A stretch of 64,000 nucleotides of DNA from Paenibacillaceae bacterium (lineage in GTDB: Bacteria > Bacillota > Bacilli > Paenibacillales > Paenibacillaceae), in contig REGQ01000006.1 of NCBI GenBank assembly GCA_004134985.1, forward strand, positions 160,610 to 224,609. The letters run 5' to 3'. Below the pieces are notes generated by a model. It ran no database searches, was not told the origin of the DNA, and saw only the letters and a list, made by a program, of their open reading frames with translations. Numbering within the stretch: the first letter of the stretch is position 1; each line of letters opens with the position of its first letter. Below are positions 25,790-35,899 of the stretch, piece by piece. Both the position numbers and the translations under genes were made by a program.

Positions 25790-26668
25790 ATGCGGTTATC
25801 CAGGGGAGAAAAGCTCTTCTATATTATCAACTACATGGTGCTGATCGCCGCCGGGCTGAGCTGTCTGCTGCCGCTGCTTAATATTGTGGCCATTTCATTC
25901 AGTGATTACAGTGCCATTGCTTCAGGCTTTGTCGGACTGTGGCCGGTAGGATTCAATTTGGATTCCTATCGAGCATTAATCGAAGGAACGCCCATCCTGC
26001 AGAGCTTCAAGAACAGTCTGATTATTACCGGCTTTGGCGTGCTGTTCAGCATGCTGTTTACCATTTTGGCGGCCTATCCGCTGTCAAAGGCGATATTTTA
26101 CAAACGTAAATTTTTTACACTGGCTATCGTATTTACGATGCTGTTCGGCATTCCGACCATTCCGGCCTTTCTGGTCAACCGGGAGCTGAACATTCTTGAT
26201 ACGTATTGGGCCCTGTGGCTGCCGGGTCTGGTGAGTGCTTACAATATGCTGGTGTTGAAATCTTTCTTCGAAAATATTCCGGTTGAGATGGAGGAAGCGG
26301 CTCAGATTGACGGCTGCGGTGAATGGAGACTGCTATGGCAAATTGTGCTTCCGTTATCGCTGCCTGTCATTGCCACGCTTTCCCTGTTCTATGGGGTCGG
26401 TTACTGGAATTCCTTCCAAAGCCTGCTCATTAATATCAACAGCACGGATAAATACAACTTGGCGGTGCTGGTTCAGGGCATGATCGCGAATCAGTCACTG
26501 CTGCAAAGCATGAACAATCTTCAGCCCGATGAGCTGGAGCAGCTTATTACACCGGAATCGATCCGGTCGGCAGGCGTAGTGGTGATGCTCGTACCGCTGC
26601 TGGCAGTGTACCCGTTTGTACAAAAGTATTTTGTGAAGGGCGTTATGATTGGCGCAGTAAAAGGTTGA
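25790..26668 (+). CDS. Carbohydrate ABC transporter permease (LplC/YtcP-like)
   Basis: A 292-residue second permease with six helices and EAA loop (EEAAQIDGCGEWRLLWQIVLPLSLPVIATL). Sequence features such as FNLDSYRALIEG and the C terminus VQKYFVKGVMIGAVKG are typical of the YtcP/LplC group. It forms the heterodimeric channel with the gene 17 bases upstream. A GAGGCGG/CCGCCTC hairpin lies shortly after its stop (26692-26718), without a clear T tract. Confidence 0.93.
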   Translation: MRLSRGEKLFYIINYMVLIAAGLSCLLPLLNIVAISFSDYSAIASGFVGLWPVGFNLDSYRALIEGTPILQSFKNSLIITGFGVLFSMLFTILAAYPLSKAIFYKRKFFTLAIVFTMLFGIPTIPAFLVNRELNILDTYWALWLPGLVSAYNMLVLKSFFENIPVEMEEAAQIDGCGEWRLLWQIVLPLSLPVIATLSLFYGVGYWNSFQSLLININSTDKYNLAVLVQGMIANQSLLQSMNNLQPDELEQLITPESIRSAGVVVMLVPLLAVYPFVQKYFVKGVMIGAVKG

Positions 26669-26935
26669 AATCAGATACCTGGTAATGGTCTGAGGCGGTG
26701 GGGAATTTGCGCCGCCTCCCAACAAGCGGGAACATTCGTACTTGTACGGCGGTGGAGCCTTTACTCTATTTCGGTCGGTAATTCGTCCTCAGCTAAGATG
26801 ATTGGCAACGGGCCTTGCGCCTGAAGATCAGCGAGTCTTTTATGATATAAATGGAAGCGCATACAAATATGGAGGTAAGGTATCCTTTATTGTGAATGGT
26901 CTTATGCGCGCAAAAATAGAGAGGAGTTGAATGGA

Positions 26936-29900
26936 TTGAGAAGTCACAAAGCTTGGAGAGTCTATATGGCAGTTGTATTAGCCTGCATCTTGGCAGCGGG
27001 AGCAATTCCCGTGTATCCTGCCCGGGCGGCAAATGCGGAGCAGAGCAGTCTGCTTTCATCCCCTATGGAGCTGCAATCCACCTGGCGGACAGCCTCCTCC
27101 GTCCATCTTGTCTGGAGGGCTCCAGCCGGAGCCGGGACAGGGGAAATTGCAGGCTATAATATTTACAAGGATGGCGTGCTGTCTGGCAGTACTGATGGCT
27201 TGCCTTTCTACCTGGCAGAGGGGCTGTCCACAGGCACGGAATATCAGTTCACGGTTCGCGCCAGAGGCGCAGCAGGCGCTGAATCGGCAGACAGTGCAGC
27301 ACTGCGTGTCAATACGTCAGAGCTGGAGCGATCGCTGTGGACCGTGTCCGCTTCGTCCGGTGCTGGCGGAGCCGCGCCTGGAGCGGCCATCGACAACACG
27401 CCCGCAACCCGCTGGACCAGCGGGGGATCGCAGGCTTCGGGGCAGTGGTTTCAGATTGACCTTGGCCAGGCCCCCGCGTCCTATAGCAGTCTTGTGGTCG
27501 ATTCCACGGGATCTTCCGGCGACTATATGCGCAGCTATTCGATTGCCGTCTCCGATAATGGCGTCGAATGGAGCGAGCCGATTGCAGCAGGGCCAGGGTC
27601 CGTAACGACCACGATCAGTTTCACGGAGCAAACCTCGCGATACCTGCGGATTACACTGGCCTCTGCAGTCGGGAACTGGTGGTCGATCCATGACTTGAAG
27701 CTGTACGGGAAGCTGGGGCAGGATTTGGCTGTGCCTGCGGCACCCTCCAATGTGGCTGCAGCGTATGCGGCTGATACCGAATTGACGCTGCAATGGGAGG
27801 AGACTCAAGATGATCTGACCGTGCTCGGTTATGCAGTGTACGAGGGAGGGCGCTTTGCAGGCTTTGCCTCAGAACCGCTGTATCAGGCACAAGGATTGAC
27901 GCCGGATACGGAATACAGGTTTAGCGTCGTCGCGGTGGACAGGGCAGGCAACCTGTCGCCATCCAGCAATGAAGCGGCCGTGAGGACTGGCTACAGACTG
28001 GACCGCACACTCTGGTCCGCCTCTGCCTCCGCCGCTTCGGGCAGCAGTGCTGCCGCTGTGGACGGGAATGGCTCGACCCGCTGGACCAGCGGGTCCGCGC
28101 AAGCGCTCGGCATGTGGTTCCAGTTGGACACAGGCCCGGGAGACAAAGCCTATAGCAAGCTTGTGCTCGATGCCACCGGGTCCGGCGGGGATTACCCTAG
28201 AACGTTTGAGCTTAGCTTCTCCGATGACGCTCTCTCATGGAGCGCACCTGTGGCAGTATTCTCAGGCAGCAGCGAGGTGGTGACGGCTATATTTCCCGAG
28301 CAGACGGCACGGCACGTTCGACTGACACTGACCAAGGCCTCCGGCAGTTGGTGGTCCATTCATGAGGTTTACCTGGCGGGAACGATTGCAGAGGACACGG
28401 CGCCGCCCACCGCCCCGGCTAATTTATCCGCAAGCGCCATACTGGATACAGAGCTGCTGCTGAAATGGGAAGCGGCTACCGACAATGTGGCTGTAGTCGG
28501 CTATAACATTTATGTTGATGATCTGTTCCACAGCTACACCTCCGGCCTGCAGCAGCAGGTGACAGGTCTGGCCGCGAATACACAGGTTGCATTGACGGTC
28601 AGGGCCAAGGATTTATCCGGCAATCTCTCTTCGCCCAGCGCAGAGCTTATGGTGACTACGCAGGATACGATTTACGTTCCGCTAATTGCCGGCTATGAGA
28701 TGGAGCCCGACGCCCAGAACCCGCTGAAGCTGATCGATGAGAGCGGCCTGGAGCAATCCGGCATGATCACGTCACCTGGTGCCTACGGGGCAGGACGTGG
28801 CGGCACGGGCTCGGCGTTGTATCTGAGCGGGCCGAATCAGGCGATTATCAACAAGCCCGCCCGGCTCAACCGGGTATCCTCTGCGCTTACTGTAACGGCT
28901 TGGATCAAGCCTGACGATCTGAACAATTATCAGCCGATTGTGTCCAAGCGCGATGCCAATTGGAAGGGGACGACCTTCTATGTTGGTCTGGATCATGGCA
29001 AGCTTCATTTCGGCTCGGATTACGGGGAGAACTGGATGCGCTGGTCATTTGCCTCTCCGCTGATTAAAGCCGGTGAATGGATGCATGTAGCAGTGGCCTT
29101 TGCCAAAGACGATGGATTGCGCTTCTACGTCAACGGAGAACAGATTGGAGAGATTGACGGCTCGGCGGTTGTGACCGGCATGCTGCCTAACGATCTGTCG
29201 ATGCTGATCGGGACGGAATGGCATTGGAACACAGCTACCCGCACTATGCAGCAGTACGGCTTCAGAGGAGCGATAGATTCTTTGCGCTTCTATGCTGCTC
29301 CTCTGACTGCAGGGCAAATCGTAGCGGACAGAGATAATTCAATCGCGGTTAGGCCAGCGGAGGAAGAGGATTTTGCCTCTCCGATGAAATATTCCACCTT
29401 CCGTCTGGTACGCTTCGACTCCCCGGTGGGACTCGTGACCAAAGGCAATGCCAAAATTCATCAGAACGCGGCCCGCATACAAGGGGAAGATGCTGTAGAT
29501 TGGCCTGACATCAGGCTGACGATTCCTCAGCCCGACAATACGGTTCGCGAGGTGCTGCCCTTTGCGGACGGACCGGAGTACAAAACCGAAGTCCGGCTGC
29601 TCGAGCAGCCGGATAATATGCCGCTCCTCCAGCAGCCCTATGATAATGTGTTCGAGCCGGGCAACCATGCCGTGCGTGGTGTGAAGTGGCGGTGGGGTCA
29701 GAACTTCCTGTACACCACAGACCGAACAGCCCGCTCCTGGGTGTGGGATTATGAGCTGTGGACGTTCCCTGTGCGGATTGCAGGGACAGCCGCAGGCGAT
29801 GTGAAAGAGGTCAGCCTACGTTATGACGGCGAGGAGGTCTATAACAGCGGACAGAGCAGCTATCGCTCGCTCACACTGCTGCTCCCGCAAAATGAAAGCG

Positions 29901-32900
29901 GCAAGCCTTATGAGCTGTGGGTTGATGGCAGGGGTCCTGTCGCTTTCAATGCCGGGTTGGAGCCGATCATTGCGGGCAAGCCGGAGGATATCCCGCTGGT
30001 CATTGACGAGCTGCTTCCCGGAAGCGGACCGGCCATCACGGTGAAAAGTCTGGACCGTCCAGACGAGTTCCCTAATCAGAGCGCCTGGGATGAGGATGTG
30101 CTCGCCCTGACGGGAGCTAAGCCGCAGACGCCATCCTATGCAGCAGAGGGAGACACTATGGCTTCTCAACTGGGAATTACAGTGCCGCGCTCGCCCTTGA
30201 GCATTCACTTCGTCTACTTGCCGCATGGCATGAGCTCAGGCGGGTTTCTGCATTCCGAGCATCGCCATATTGCCGCACCGTATCAGCAGATCGGCACAGC
30301 TGAGGAATATGCCGCATATGTGGCCGATACCGGCTATGACCGCGTATTCGAATTGAGCACGTTCAGCGATTCCGCCTACCCGGCAAGCCATGAGCTGCTG
30401 GCAGGAGAGCTGGCCAAGCGCGGGGTACAGCTTGGCCTGGTTCCCAAAACCGACTGGGATGTCATGAATTCCACCAGTCCGAATCTGGCCTTCTACAGCT
30501 CCTACCTGCCGGATTTCCATGCGCCTCTATATCGCGATGTACAGCTGGGCTTGCAACGTCTGGGCGCTTACCCGAATCTGGCAGGCATCAGTCTTGGCGC
30601 CGATAATGCAGGCTACGCCCCTTATTGGGACTGGGCGCCGCCTCATCCGAACCGGCCATGGGGAACAGCCTATGAGGCATTCCGGGCAGCCGACGGCCAG
30701 CCGCTGACGACGCCTATTGCTCCAAGCCTGCAGGGCCAGTACAATCCCAAGGCGCATGAACAATTTGCAGCCTCGACGGAGCCGTTCCTGGATTATATTG
30801 CACGGTATAACCGCACCTTCAGCACCGGCTATCGTTATTTTGCCGATGCGGTACGGGAGATAGACGATTCCCTGATCATGACGACCGGCTCCTATGGCAG
30901 CCAGCCGGGCGTCGGCGGCCGGGGAGGCTGGGTATGGGCCACTGTTCCCGGCAAGGAGATGCATGAGCAAATTCCGGTGCAGACGGCATATGACTGGAAC
31001 GAGGTGTCCTCCTCCAAGCCAATGCACCTGGTCTCGCTTATCGACCGCTTGCGCAGCTATGATCCATTGAAGCCGACCTGGGCGCTCCAGGATGATTTCA
31101 ATCTGTTTTACGGAAAGGCTGACCGCGAGAAGGCTTATGCGCTTGCTTTAACGCGTGGTGTGCAGGCCATTGGCACGAACGTGCTGCCTAATGACAAGGG
31201 AAGCCTTGCCCGGACGGATATGATTGCCGAGCAGAAGGAGCTGTATGAATGGATTCACCGTTATGGCGGCACCTACGCCATGACAGATTCAACTCCGTCG
31301 GTAGGAATAATGTATGTGAACGAGCAGGCGCTGCTTACGGGGATAGTAGACGGCGAGACAGTTGCTAGAGAGAGGCTGCTGAGCGGGTCCCATGAAGGAA
31401 AGGTGACGGAGGCGCTGTTCCTCTCGCATGCCGCAGGCTGGCCTGCCAAAGTAATTACCCCTGAGGAGCTGAAGCGGGGGCTGCCGTCATCGATCAAGGC
31501 TATCCTGCTTGTGGGCTTGCAGAGCTTCGACAGCAGCTGGCACTGGTATGACGGGATCACCTCTGAGCTGCAGCGCTTTGTTGATCAGGGCGGACTTGTC
31601 CTGACCGATTATGAGTCGGAGTCACCTGTAGCATCTACAGCGACTGCTATGGAGGTAGGAGCCTATGTAACCCAAAGCAGTACAGATCAGACGCGTCTGC
31701 TGCTGGAGCGCAATGCGGACAATATAGTGTTGCTTAAGTCAGCCATGGCATCGGTCAGTGCCCCTGTTGCCGTCTCGGACAGTACGGAGGTCTGGGCAAT
31801 TCCAGCGCGTGCCGGAGATACCCAGTATGTAACGGTAGTTAACCAGAAGCATCTGGAGACGGAGGGGCAGACGCAGCATCTTGCTGGACAGCTTGGGTCG
31901 CTGGAATGGCATACGGATCGCCCGGTATATGATGTGCGTCTGGGTCGCAAGCTGACAGCGCAGGAAGCCGAGCAGGTCGATCTGACGGAACGGGGTTTTC
32001 AGTGGTATGCCCTGCCTCCGGCAGAGCTGACGGTGCCGCAGGTCGAGATTTATGAGGGAGAGGATGGCTTCTATGAGGCGGCTGCTGTGGTGAGCAATCC
32101 TTCTCCGATGTCAGGCATCCCGGTAGAGCTGACAGTAACGCATCTCCCAAGCGGCGACACGGCCAAGGTCTATTCGGCTACGGGTCTGACAGCGAGATTG
32201 CCGATCCGTGTGGATAGTCTCGCCGGAACCTACACGATTGCGGTAAGGGAGCTGCTGAGCGGTCTGAGCAGTGTGGAAGAGCTTGCCATATTACCAGCCC
32301 ATGTTGCAGAAGAGTCGCAAGCCGCCGCATTGCACAAGGAGGAGGTGATCCGATCCTTCAAGGAGCGAACAGATGTCCCGCTGATCGTTGCGCTGACTGC
32401 CAGGCAGCAGCAGAATGCCGCGATTGCGGCTGAGGCGCAGCGCCTGGCAGACTACTATGGCTTGCAGGGACGGTCTGTGCAGCTTGGGCTTGCGGGCCCC
32501 GGCGGGGTGATCACCAGCTTGCAGGAGTATCGCACGCTGGGGCGGTATCCGCAGTGGAAAAGCGTAAGCGCCGATCTGGTGCTTCTGGGTACGTCCTCAG
32601 ACAATGTGCTCCTCCTGGATCAGGCACGCGGTTATTTGCTGCCTGAGCACGGCATGGGGCTGGCAGCTGGGGAAGCGGCAGTAAGTGTAGCTTTCTCGCC
32701 ATTTGCCGGGGAATATCAGGCACTTAATATTATTGCAGGGGATACAGCGGGCATTACAGCGGCGATTGATGCTATTGTCGGTCTGGAGGCAGCACGTTTG
32801 CAAGCGATCACCGGGCTTACAGCAGCCAAGATAACGGATTCCTCGGTCACGCTGGCCTGGGGAGCAGTGCGCGGGGCAGAGGAATACAGGCTCGAACGCC

Positions 32901-33481
32901 GTGATAACGGCAGCGCCGTCTGGCAGCCGGTGGCATCTCTGTCCGGAACATCTGTAACTTATATGGATAGTGGCTTGCTGCCGGATTTCCTCTATTCCTA
33001 TCGCATCAGAGCCTGCCGGGGAACAGAGGAGTGCGGGCCTGCCGTCACTGCTCAACTGATGACCGCAGCAGCCTCCGAGCCTTATGCGCTCAGCAGGAGC
33101 GGCTGGACGGCGACGGCATCCCATAAGGGTTCCCAGGCTGGCAATGCGCTGGATGGCAATGCCGTCACAAGATGGGACACGGGGGCCGCACAGACCAACG
33201 GCCAATTTTTTGAATTTGACATGCAGCATAGTTATACTATTCACCGGATTAGGCTGGACACGACCGGGAGCCCATATGATTTTCCGAAGCAGTACGAGGT
33301 GTATTTGTCGGAGGATGGGGTGAGTTGGGGTGAAGCCGCCGGATCGGGCAAGGGAAAGACCATGACAGACATCGCTCTTTCCCCTCAGACAGCCCGTTAT
33401 GTGAGAATCGTCCAGACAGATACTTACGGCTCCTACTGGTCCATTCATGAGCTGGAGGTGTATGGGCGCCCTGCCTCCTGA
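26936..33481 (+). CDS. Giant secreted multidomain glycan-binding/hydrolase-like protein
   Basis: A 2181-residue exported protein. Order seen: signal peptide (about 1-32), FN3, F5/8 type C (discoidin), FN3, F5/8, FN3 (to about 577), LamG-like sandwich (about 579-800, GSALYLSGPNQ ... GAIDSLRFYAAPL), a beta-rich region, a probable TIM-barrel catalytic module (about 1088-1420; LAGISLGADNAGYAPYWDW), a glutamine-amidotransferase-like region (about 1519) as in beta-galactosidase-type enzymes, an unknown alpha/beta domain, FN3 (about 1958) and a final F5/8 (about 2048-2180). Three discoidin copies end in WWSIHDLKLYG-like strands. No LPxTG or SLH anchor. TTG start chosen because GAGGAG lies 9 bases before 26936. 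It probably attacks the complex glycan whose products the upstream transporter imports; the exact activity is unknown. Confidence 0.85.
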   Translation: MRSHKAWRVYMAVVLACILAAGAIPVYPARAANAEQSSLLSSPMELQSTWRTASSVHLVWRAPAGAGTGEIAGYNIYKDGVLSGSTDGLPFYLAEGLSTGTEYQFTVRARGAAGAESADSAALRVNTSELERSLWTVSASSGAGGAAPGAAIDNTPATRWTSGGSQASGQWFQIDLGQAPASYSSLVVDSTGSSGDYMRSYSIAVSDNGVEWSEPIAAGPGSVTTTISFTEQTSRYLRITLASAVGNWWSIHDLKLYGKLGQDLAVPAAPSNVAAAYAADTELTLQWEETQDDLTVLGYAVYEGGRFAGFASEPLYQAQGLTPDTEYRFSVVAVDRAGNLSPSSNEAAVRTGYRLDRTLWSASASAASGSSAAAVDGNGSTRWTSGSAQALGMWFQLDTGPGDKAYSKLVLDATGSGGDYPRTFELSFSDDALSWSAPVAVFSGSSEVVTAIFPEQTARHVRLTLTKASGSWWSIHEVYLAGTIAEDTAPPTAPANLSASAILDTELLLKWEAATDNVAVVGYNIYVDDLFHSYTSGLQQQVTGLAANTQVALTVRAKDLSGNLSSPSAELMVTTQDTIYVPLIAGYEMEPDAQNPLKLIDESGLEQSGMITSPGAYGAGRGGTGSALYLSGPNQAIINKPARLNRVSSALTVTAWIKPDDLNNYQPIVSKRDANWKGTTFYVGLDHGKLHFGSDYGENWMRWSFASPLIKAGEWMHVAVAFAKDDGLRFYVNGEQIGEIDGSAVVTGMLPNDLSMLIGTEWHWNTATRTMQQYGFRGAIDSLRFYAAPLTAGQIVADRDNSIAVRPAEEEDFASPMKYSTFRLVRFDSPVGLVTKGNAKIHQNAARIQGEDAVDWPDIRLTIPQPDNTVREVLPFADGPEYKTEVRLLEQPDNMPLLQQPYDNVFEPGNHAVRGVKWRWGQNFLYTTDRTARSWVWDYELWTFPVRIAGTAAGDVKEVSLRYDGEEVYNSGQSSYRSLTLLLPQNESGKPYELWVDGRGPVAFNAGLEPIIAGKPEDIPLVIDELLPGSGPAITVKSLDRPDEFPNQSAWDEDVLALTGAKPQTPSYAAEGDTMASQLGITVPRSPLSIHFVYLPHGMSSGGFLHSEHRHIAAPYQQIGTAEEYAAYVADTGYDRVFELSTFSDSAYPASHELLAGELAKRGVQLGLVPKTDWDVMNSTSPNLAFYSSYLPDFHAPLYRDVQLGLQRLGAYPNLAGISLGADNAGYAPYWDWAPPHPNRPWGTAYEAFRAADGQPLTTPIAPSLQGQYNPKAHEQFAASTEPFLDYIARYNRTFSTGYRYFADAVREIDDSLIMTTGSYGSQPGVGGRGGWVWATVPGKEMHEQIPVQTAYDWNEVSSSKPMHLVSLIDRLRSYDPLKPTWALQDDFNLFYGKADREKAYALALTRGVQAIGTNVLPNDKGSLARTDMIAEQKELYEWIHRYGGTYAMTDSTPSVGIMYVNEQALLTGIVDGETVARERLLSGSHEGKVTEALFLSHAAGWPAKVITPEELKRGLPSSIKAILLVGLQSFDSSWHWYDGITSELQRFVDQGGLVLTDYESESPVASTATAMEVGAYVTQSSTDQTRLLLERNADNIVLLKSAMASVSAPVAVSDSTEVWAIPARAGDTQYVTVVNQKHLETEGQTQHLAGQLGSLEWHTDRPVYDVRLGRKLTAQEAEQVDLTERGFQWYALPPAELTVPQVEIYEGEDGFYEAAAVVSNPSPMSGIPVELTVTHLPSGDTAKVYSATGLTARLPIRVDSLAGTYTIAVRELLSGLSSVEELAILPAHVAEESQAAALHKEEVIRSFKERTDVPLIVALTARQQQNAAIAAEAQRLADYYGLQGRSVQLGLAGPGGVITSLQEYRTLGRYPQWKSVSADLVLLGTSSDNVLLLDQARGYLLPEHGMGLAAGEAAVSVAFSPFAGEYQALNIIAGDTAGITAAIDAIVGLEAARLQAITGLTAAKITDSSVTLAWGAVRGAEEYRLERRDNGSAVWQPVASLSGTSVTYMDSGLLPDFLYSYRIRACRGTEECGPAVTAQLMTAAASEPYALSRSGWTATASHKGSQAGNALDGNAVTRWDTGAAQTNGQFFEFDMQHSYTIHRIRLDTTGSPYDFPKQYEVYLSEDGVSWGEAAGSGKGKTMTDIALSPQTARYVRIVQTDTYGSYWSIHELEVYGRPAS

Positions 33482-33596
33482 TTTCAGGCGAAACTGATTT
33501 GCCAGCTGCAAGTTTAGTGTATAAGACAGTAGCTTCAGTTAAACCTGTCTGCGAGAGCTGCACTGTTGAAACTACTTGATGAAGGAGGGATTTTCT

Positions 33597-33791
33597 ATGC
33601 CTTGGACCAAAGATGATTATCCGGACTCATTGAAAAATTTCACCGCTCCTGTACGGGAGAAGGCGATTGAAATCGCCAATGCGCTGCTGGAGGATGACTA
33701 TGAGGAAGGTCGGGCCATTGCGATTGCAACGGCTCAAGCCAAGGAATGGGGCGAGAACAGGGATAAGCAAATACGTAAAAAAGAGAAGTAG
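33597..33791 (+). CDS. Small YdaT-like protein (N-terminal module only)
   Basis: A 64-residue protein, MPWTKDDYPDSLKNFTAPVREKAIEIANALLEDDYEEGRAIAIATAQAKEWGEN, that matches from memory the N-terminal half of B. subtilis YdaT, a general-stress protein whose DUF2188 half is missing here. Function unknown. GGAGGGATTTTCT precedes the ATG at 33597, which is preferred to the frame opening at 33576. A hairpin follows at 33877. Confidence 0.75.
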   Translation: MPWTKDDYPDSLKNFTAPVREKAIEIANALLEDDYEEGRAIAIATAQAKEWGENRDKQIRKKEK

Positions 33792-33876
33792 TGCGAGGAT
33801 AATACCAGAGGTGTCCCATGCACAACGGGCATCCGCAAAGCCGTTATTGAAATGGCGACAGAGGCCAGGAAAAGTG

Positions 33877-33904
33877 AAACCCAGTACCGCGCCGGTACTG
33901 GGTT
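33877..33904. terminator. Perfect hairpin between convergent genes
   Basis: AAACCCAGTACC pairs exactly with GGTACTGGGTTT with a 4-base loop; A/T flanks on both sides but no long T tract. Confidence 0.6.
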
Positions 33905-33952
33905 TGTTGTAAACTGGTGGAAAAGCAATCCGATGCCATCTGCTCAACGATG

Positions 33953-35146
33953 TTATTTGGAAGAAAACAGCTCCTCATGCGGATAGAAGACGGTGCCTCT
34001 GGTAACGACGGCGTCCCAGCCGTAGCAGATAAAGCCGATGGCATATTTGCCTGCCTTGTAATAATAGGTGGTTGTTTCATCTTCTTCATTTTCAACAATG
34101 CGATTAGGCTTGCCAAGCAATTCTATCAATCTGTTGAAATCGTAGAGATGACCGGTGATTGCTTCGACGTCAAACATAAGCTCCACGACAGATGATTTTT
34201 TATTCAAGATGTGGAGATAATCGTCAAATCCGACAAACACTTTCTCATCGTATTCGTAGTAAGCGCCCCACTCGCCATTGCTTTGTTTATCCGGCTGGCC
34301 CTTTGCCGCCACCAGAGCGTTCAGTGTCATGCCAACTCGTGCGCTGTCTCCCGGCAGCTTGCCTGCTTTGGCGGCAGCCATCAGCTTGGTCACAGGCAGC
34401 TTGTCTGTGACGCTGTTCGGCCAATCCGGGCTGCGCAGGTAGCGATGCTCTACGCGTTTCAGTTGGCGTTTGGCCACGTTCAGTTTGAACGTATCGAATA
34501 AATAAGCGCCGACGGAATTGTCATATTGTTTTGTTTGCAAGCGCATGTCGCTGAGTGAGCGCATCCCTTTTTTGCCGCCGCTTGCTCCCCAATCATAACC
34601 GAGGGAGGTACCGTCGGAATTGGTGAACTTCAACCGCTGAAGCTTGCCGTCAATAACGGCCATCGCCTGAAAGAGGTCCCAGTTGGATGTTCCCCATTCC
34701 GAGAGAATGAACAAATCCGGCTGGCCCCTCTCTCTGGCCGGTATCGTATAAAGCCAGTCTTGCGGCAGGGTGATAGACGCCAGATTAAGCGGAACGGACT
34801 GTACGACCGCTTGTTTGGCGCCTTCTTTCAGCAATGCCGCTCTGTATGTACCGGAGTAAGTAATATCGCCTTTTTTGCTATGAGTCCAGGGGTAATCCTC
34901 TTTCAATACGCTTTTCGTTTCATTAGCAGCGTAAATATACAGCGTGTAGGCTGTTTTTTTCTCATCTTTTAATTTCAGGGCAACCCGGCTGATTTTTTTA
35001 ATTTTGGCAGCGTCGATGGTTGTAGATTTGCCTGCCGCTGTCATCTCTTGTGGAATAGTGGCCGTAATTGCTGATAAGGTGATTATAAATACGATAAACC
35101 ATTTCATACTAAATCCCAGTTTGCTTGCCATGCTGTTCCAATTCAA
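33953..35146 (-). CDS. Secreted protein with C-terminal DUF4309-like domain
   Basis: A 397-residue exported protein: signal peptide (MKWFIVFIITLSAITATIPQ), a middle region resembling a seven-bladed or mixed beta domain (WLYTIPARERGQPDLFILSEWGTSNWDLFQAM) and a C-terminal domain with GMTLNALVAAKGQPD and GKPNRIVENEEDETTTYYYK, similar to DUF4309/SmpA-like folds. The related GITLQTSFKDARAKLGEPD motif is found in the pseudokinase at 7832-9280. The TTG at 35146 has AGGAGG 7 bases ahead; the ORF as opened is longer. Function unknown. Confidence 0.7.
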   Translation of the reverse strand: MNWNSMASKLGFSMKWFIVFIITLSAITATIPQEMTAAGKSTTIDAAKIKKISRVALKLKDEKKTAYTLYIYAANETKSVLKEDYPWTHSKKGDITYSGTYRAALLKEGAKQAVVQSVPLNLASITLPQDWLYTIPARERGQPDLFILSEWGTSNWDLFQAMAVIDGKLQRLKFTNSDGTSLGYDWGASGGKKGMRSLSDMRLQTKQYDNSVGAYLFDTFKLNVAKRQLKRVEHRYLRSPDWPNSVTDKLPVTKLMAAAKAGKLPGDSARVGMTLNALVAAKGQPDKQSNGEWGAYYEYDEKVFVGFDDYLHILNKKSSVVELMFDVEAITGHLYDFNRLIELLGKPNRIVENEEDETTTYYYKAGKYAIGFICYGWDAVVTRGTVFYPHEELFSSK

Positions 35147-35246
35147 GGGAATACCTCCTGCGTATATTGTTTGCCAAAAAAAACACATCTCATATTTTAC
35201 CATATGAATAATTAATAGGGTGAAATTATTTCGCTAGGAAAAGATG

Positions 35247-35636
35247 CTATGGTTTTTCTGTATCTCCGCGATCCTCACAAGTTTCGTCGCCCTCGTCATC
35301 ATCGAGTTGTTCAAGCTGTTCGAAATCGATGTCTGGCACCCACTGGTATTGGGCCAGATCAATGCGTCTGTTCAATCCAAACTCCACGCCTTCACTTTCC
35401 AGCTGCAGCTGCTGTACGAAGACGCCCTCTTCATCTGTCAAGGCGATTTGTCCTGCCGCATTAATGACTCGATGCCAGGGAAGGTTATATTTGGCGCTCA
35501 TGGAATGGAGAATGCGCACGACTTGCCGCGCCGCGCGGGGGCTTCCTGCGCATGATGCAATTTGCCCGTAAGTCATTACTTTTCCTGGGGGAATAGCTTG
35601 AATGATTTTTACAACGGATTTTGTGAATGGCATCAC
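35247..35636 (-). CDS. Alkyltransferase-like (ATL) DNA repair protein
   Basis: A 129-residue protein of the O6-alkylguanine-DNA alkyltransferase fold: helix-turn-helix PPGKVMTYGQIASCAGSPRAARQVVRIL and the active-site region NLPWHRVINAAGQI. The methyl-accepting Cys of PCHR is Trp54 here (PWHR), so it cannot repair by itself but can bind O6-alkylguanine and mark it for nucleotide excision repair, as known for Atl1/YbaZ. GTG start with AAAGGAG 10 bases upstream (an ATG follows directly). Acidic C-terminal tail. Confidence 0.9.
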   Translation of the reverse strand: MMPFTKSVVKIIQAIPPGKVMTYGQIASCAGSPRAARQVVRILHSMSAKYNLPWHRVINAAGQIALTDEEGVFVQQLQLESEGVEFGLNRRIDLAQYQWVPDIDFEQLEQLDDDEGDETCEDRGDTEKP

Positions 35637-35899
35637 ACTGCATCAGCTCCTTTCTTAATCTTGCTTGTTTAATTCATTCATTTTATAAGAGTGCGGCAGT
35701 TGTTTCAATACGGTACGCATCACAATACATCTGCCATTGGTGTTATAATAAGTGCATCACGCCTTCCGCATGGGCAACGTTCAAACAATTGTTGCAAAGC
35801 TTCCTGATAGCGGGTTGTGAAAACGGCCAAAAATGACTAATCTATAATTAGCGGCATTTGTCCGACAGGGGAAGAGATTTAGAGGAGGAATTGTTAGAT

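Noticed and set aside
29045..33563. Several long minus-strand frames opposite the giant protein
   Set aside because: No start signals or family resemblance; they mirror the codon bias of the plus-strand gene.
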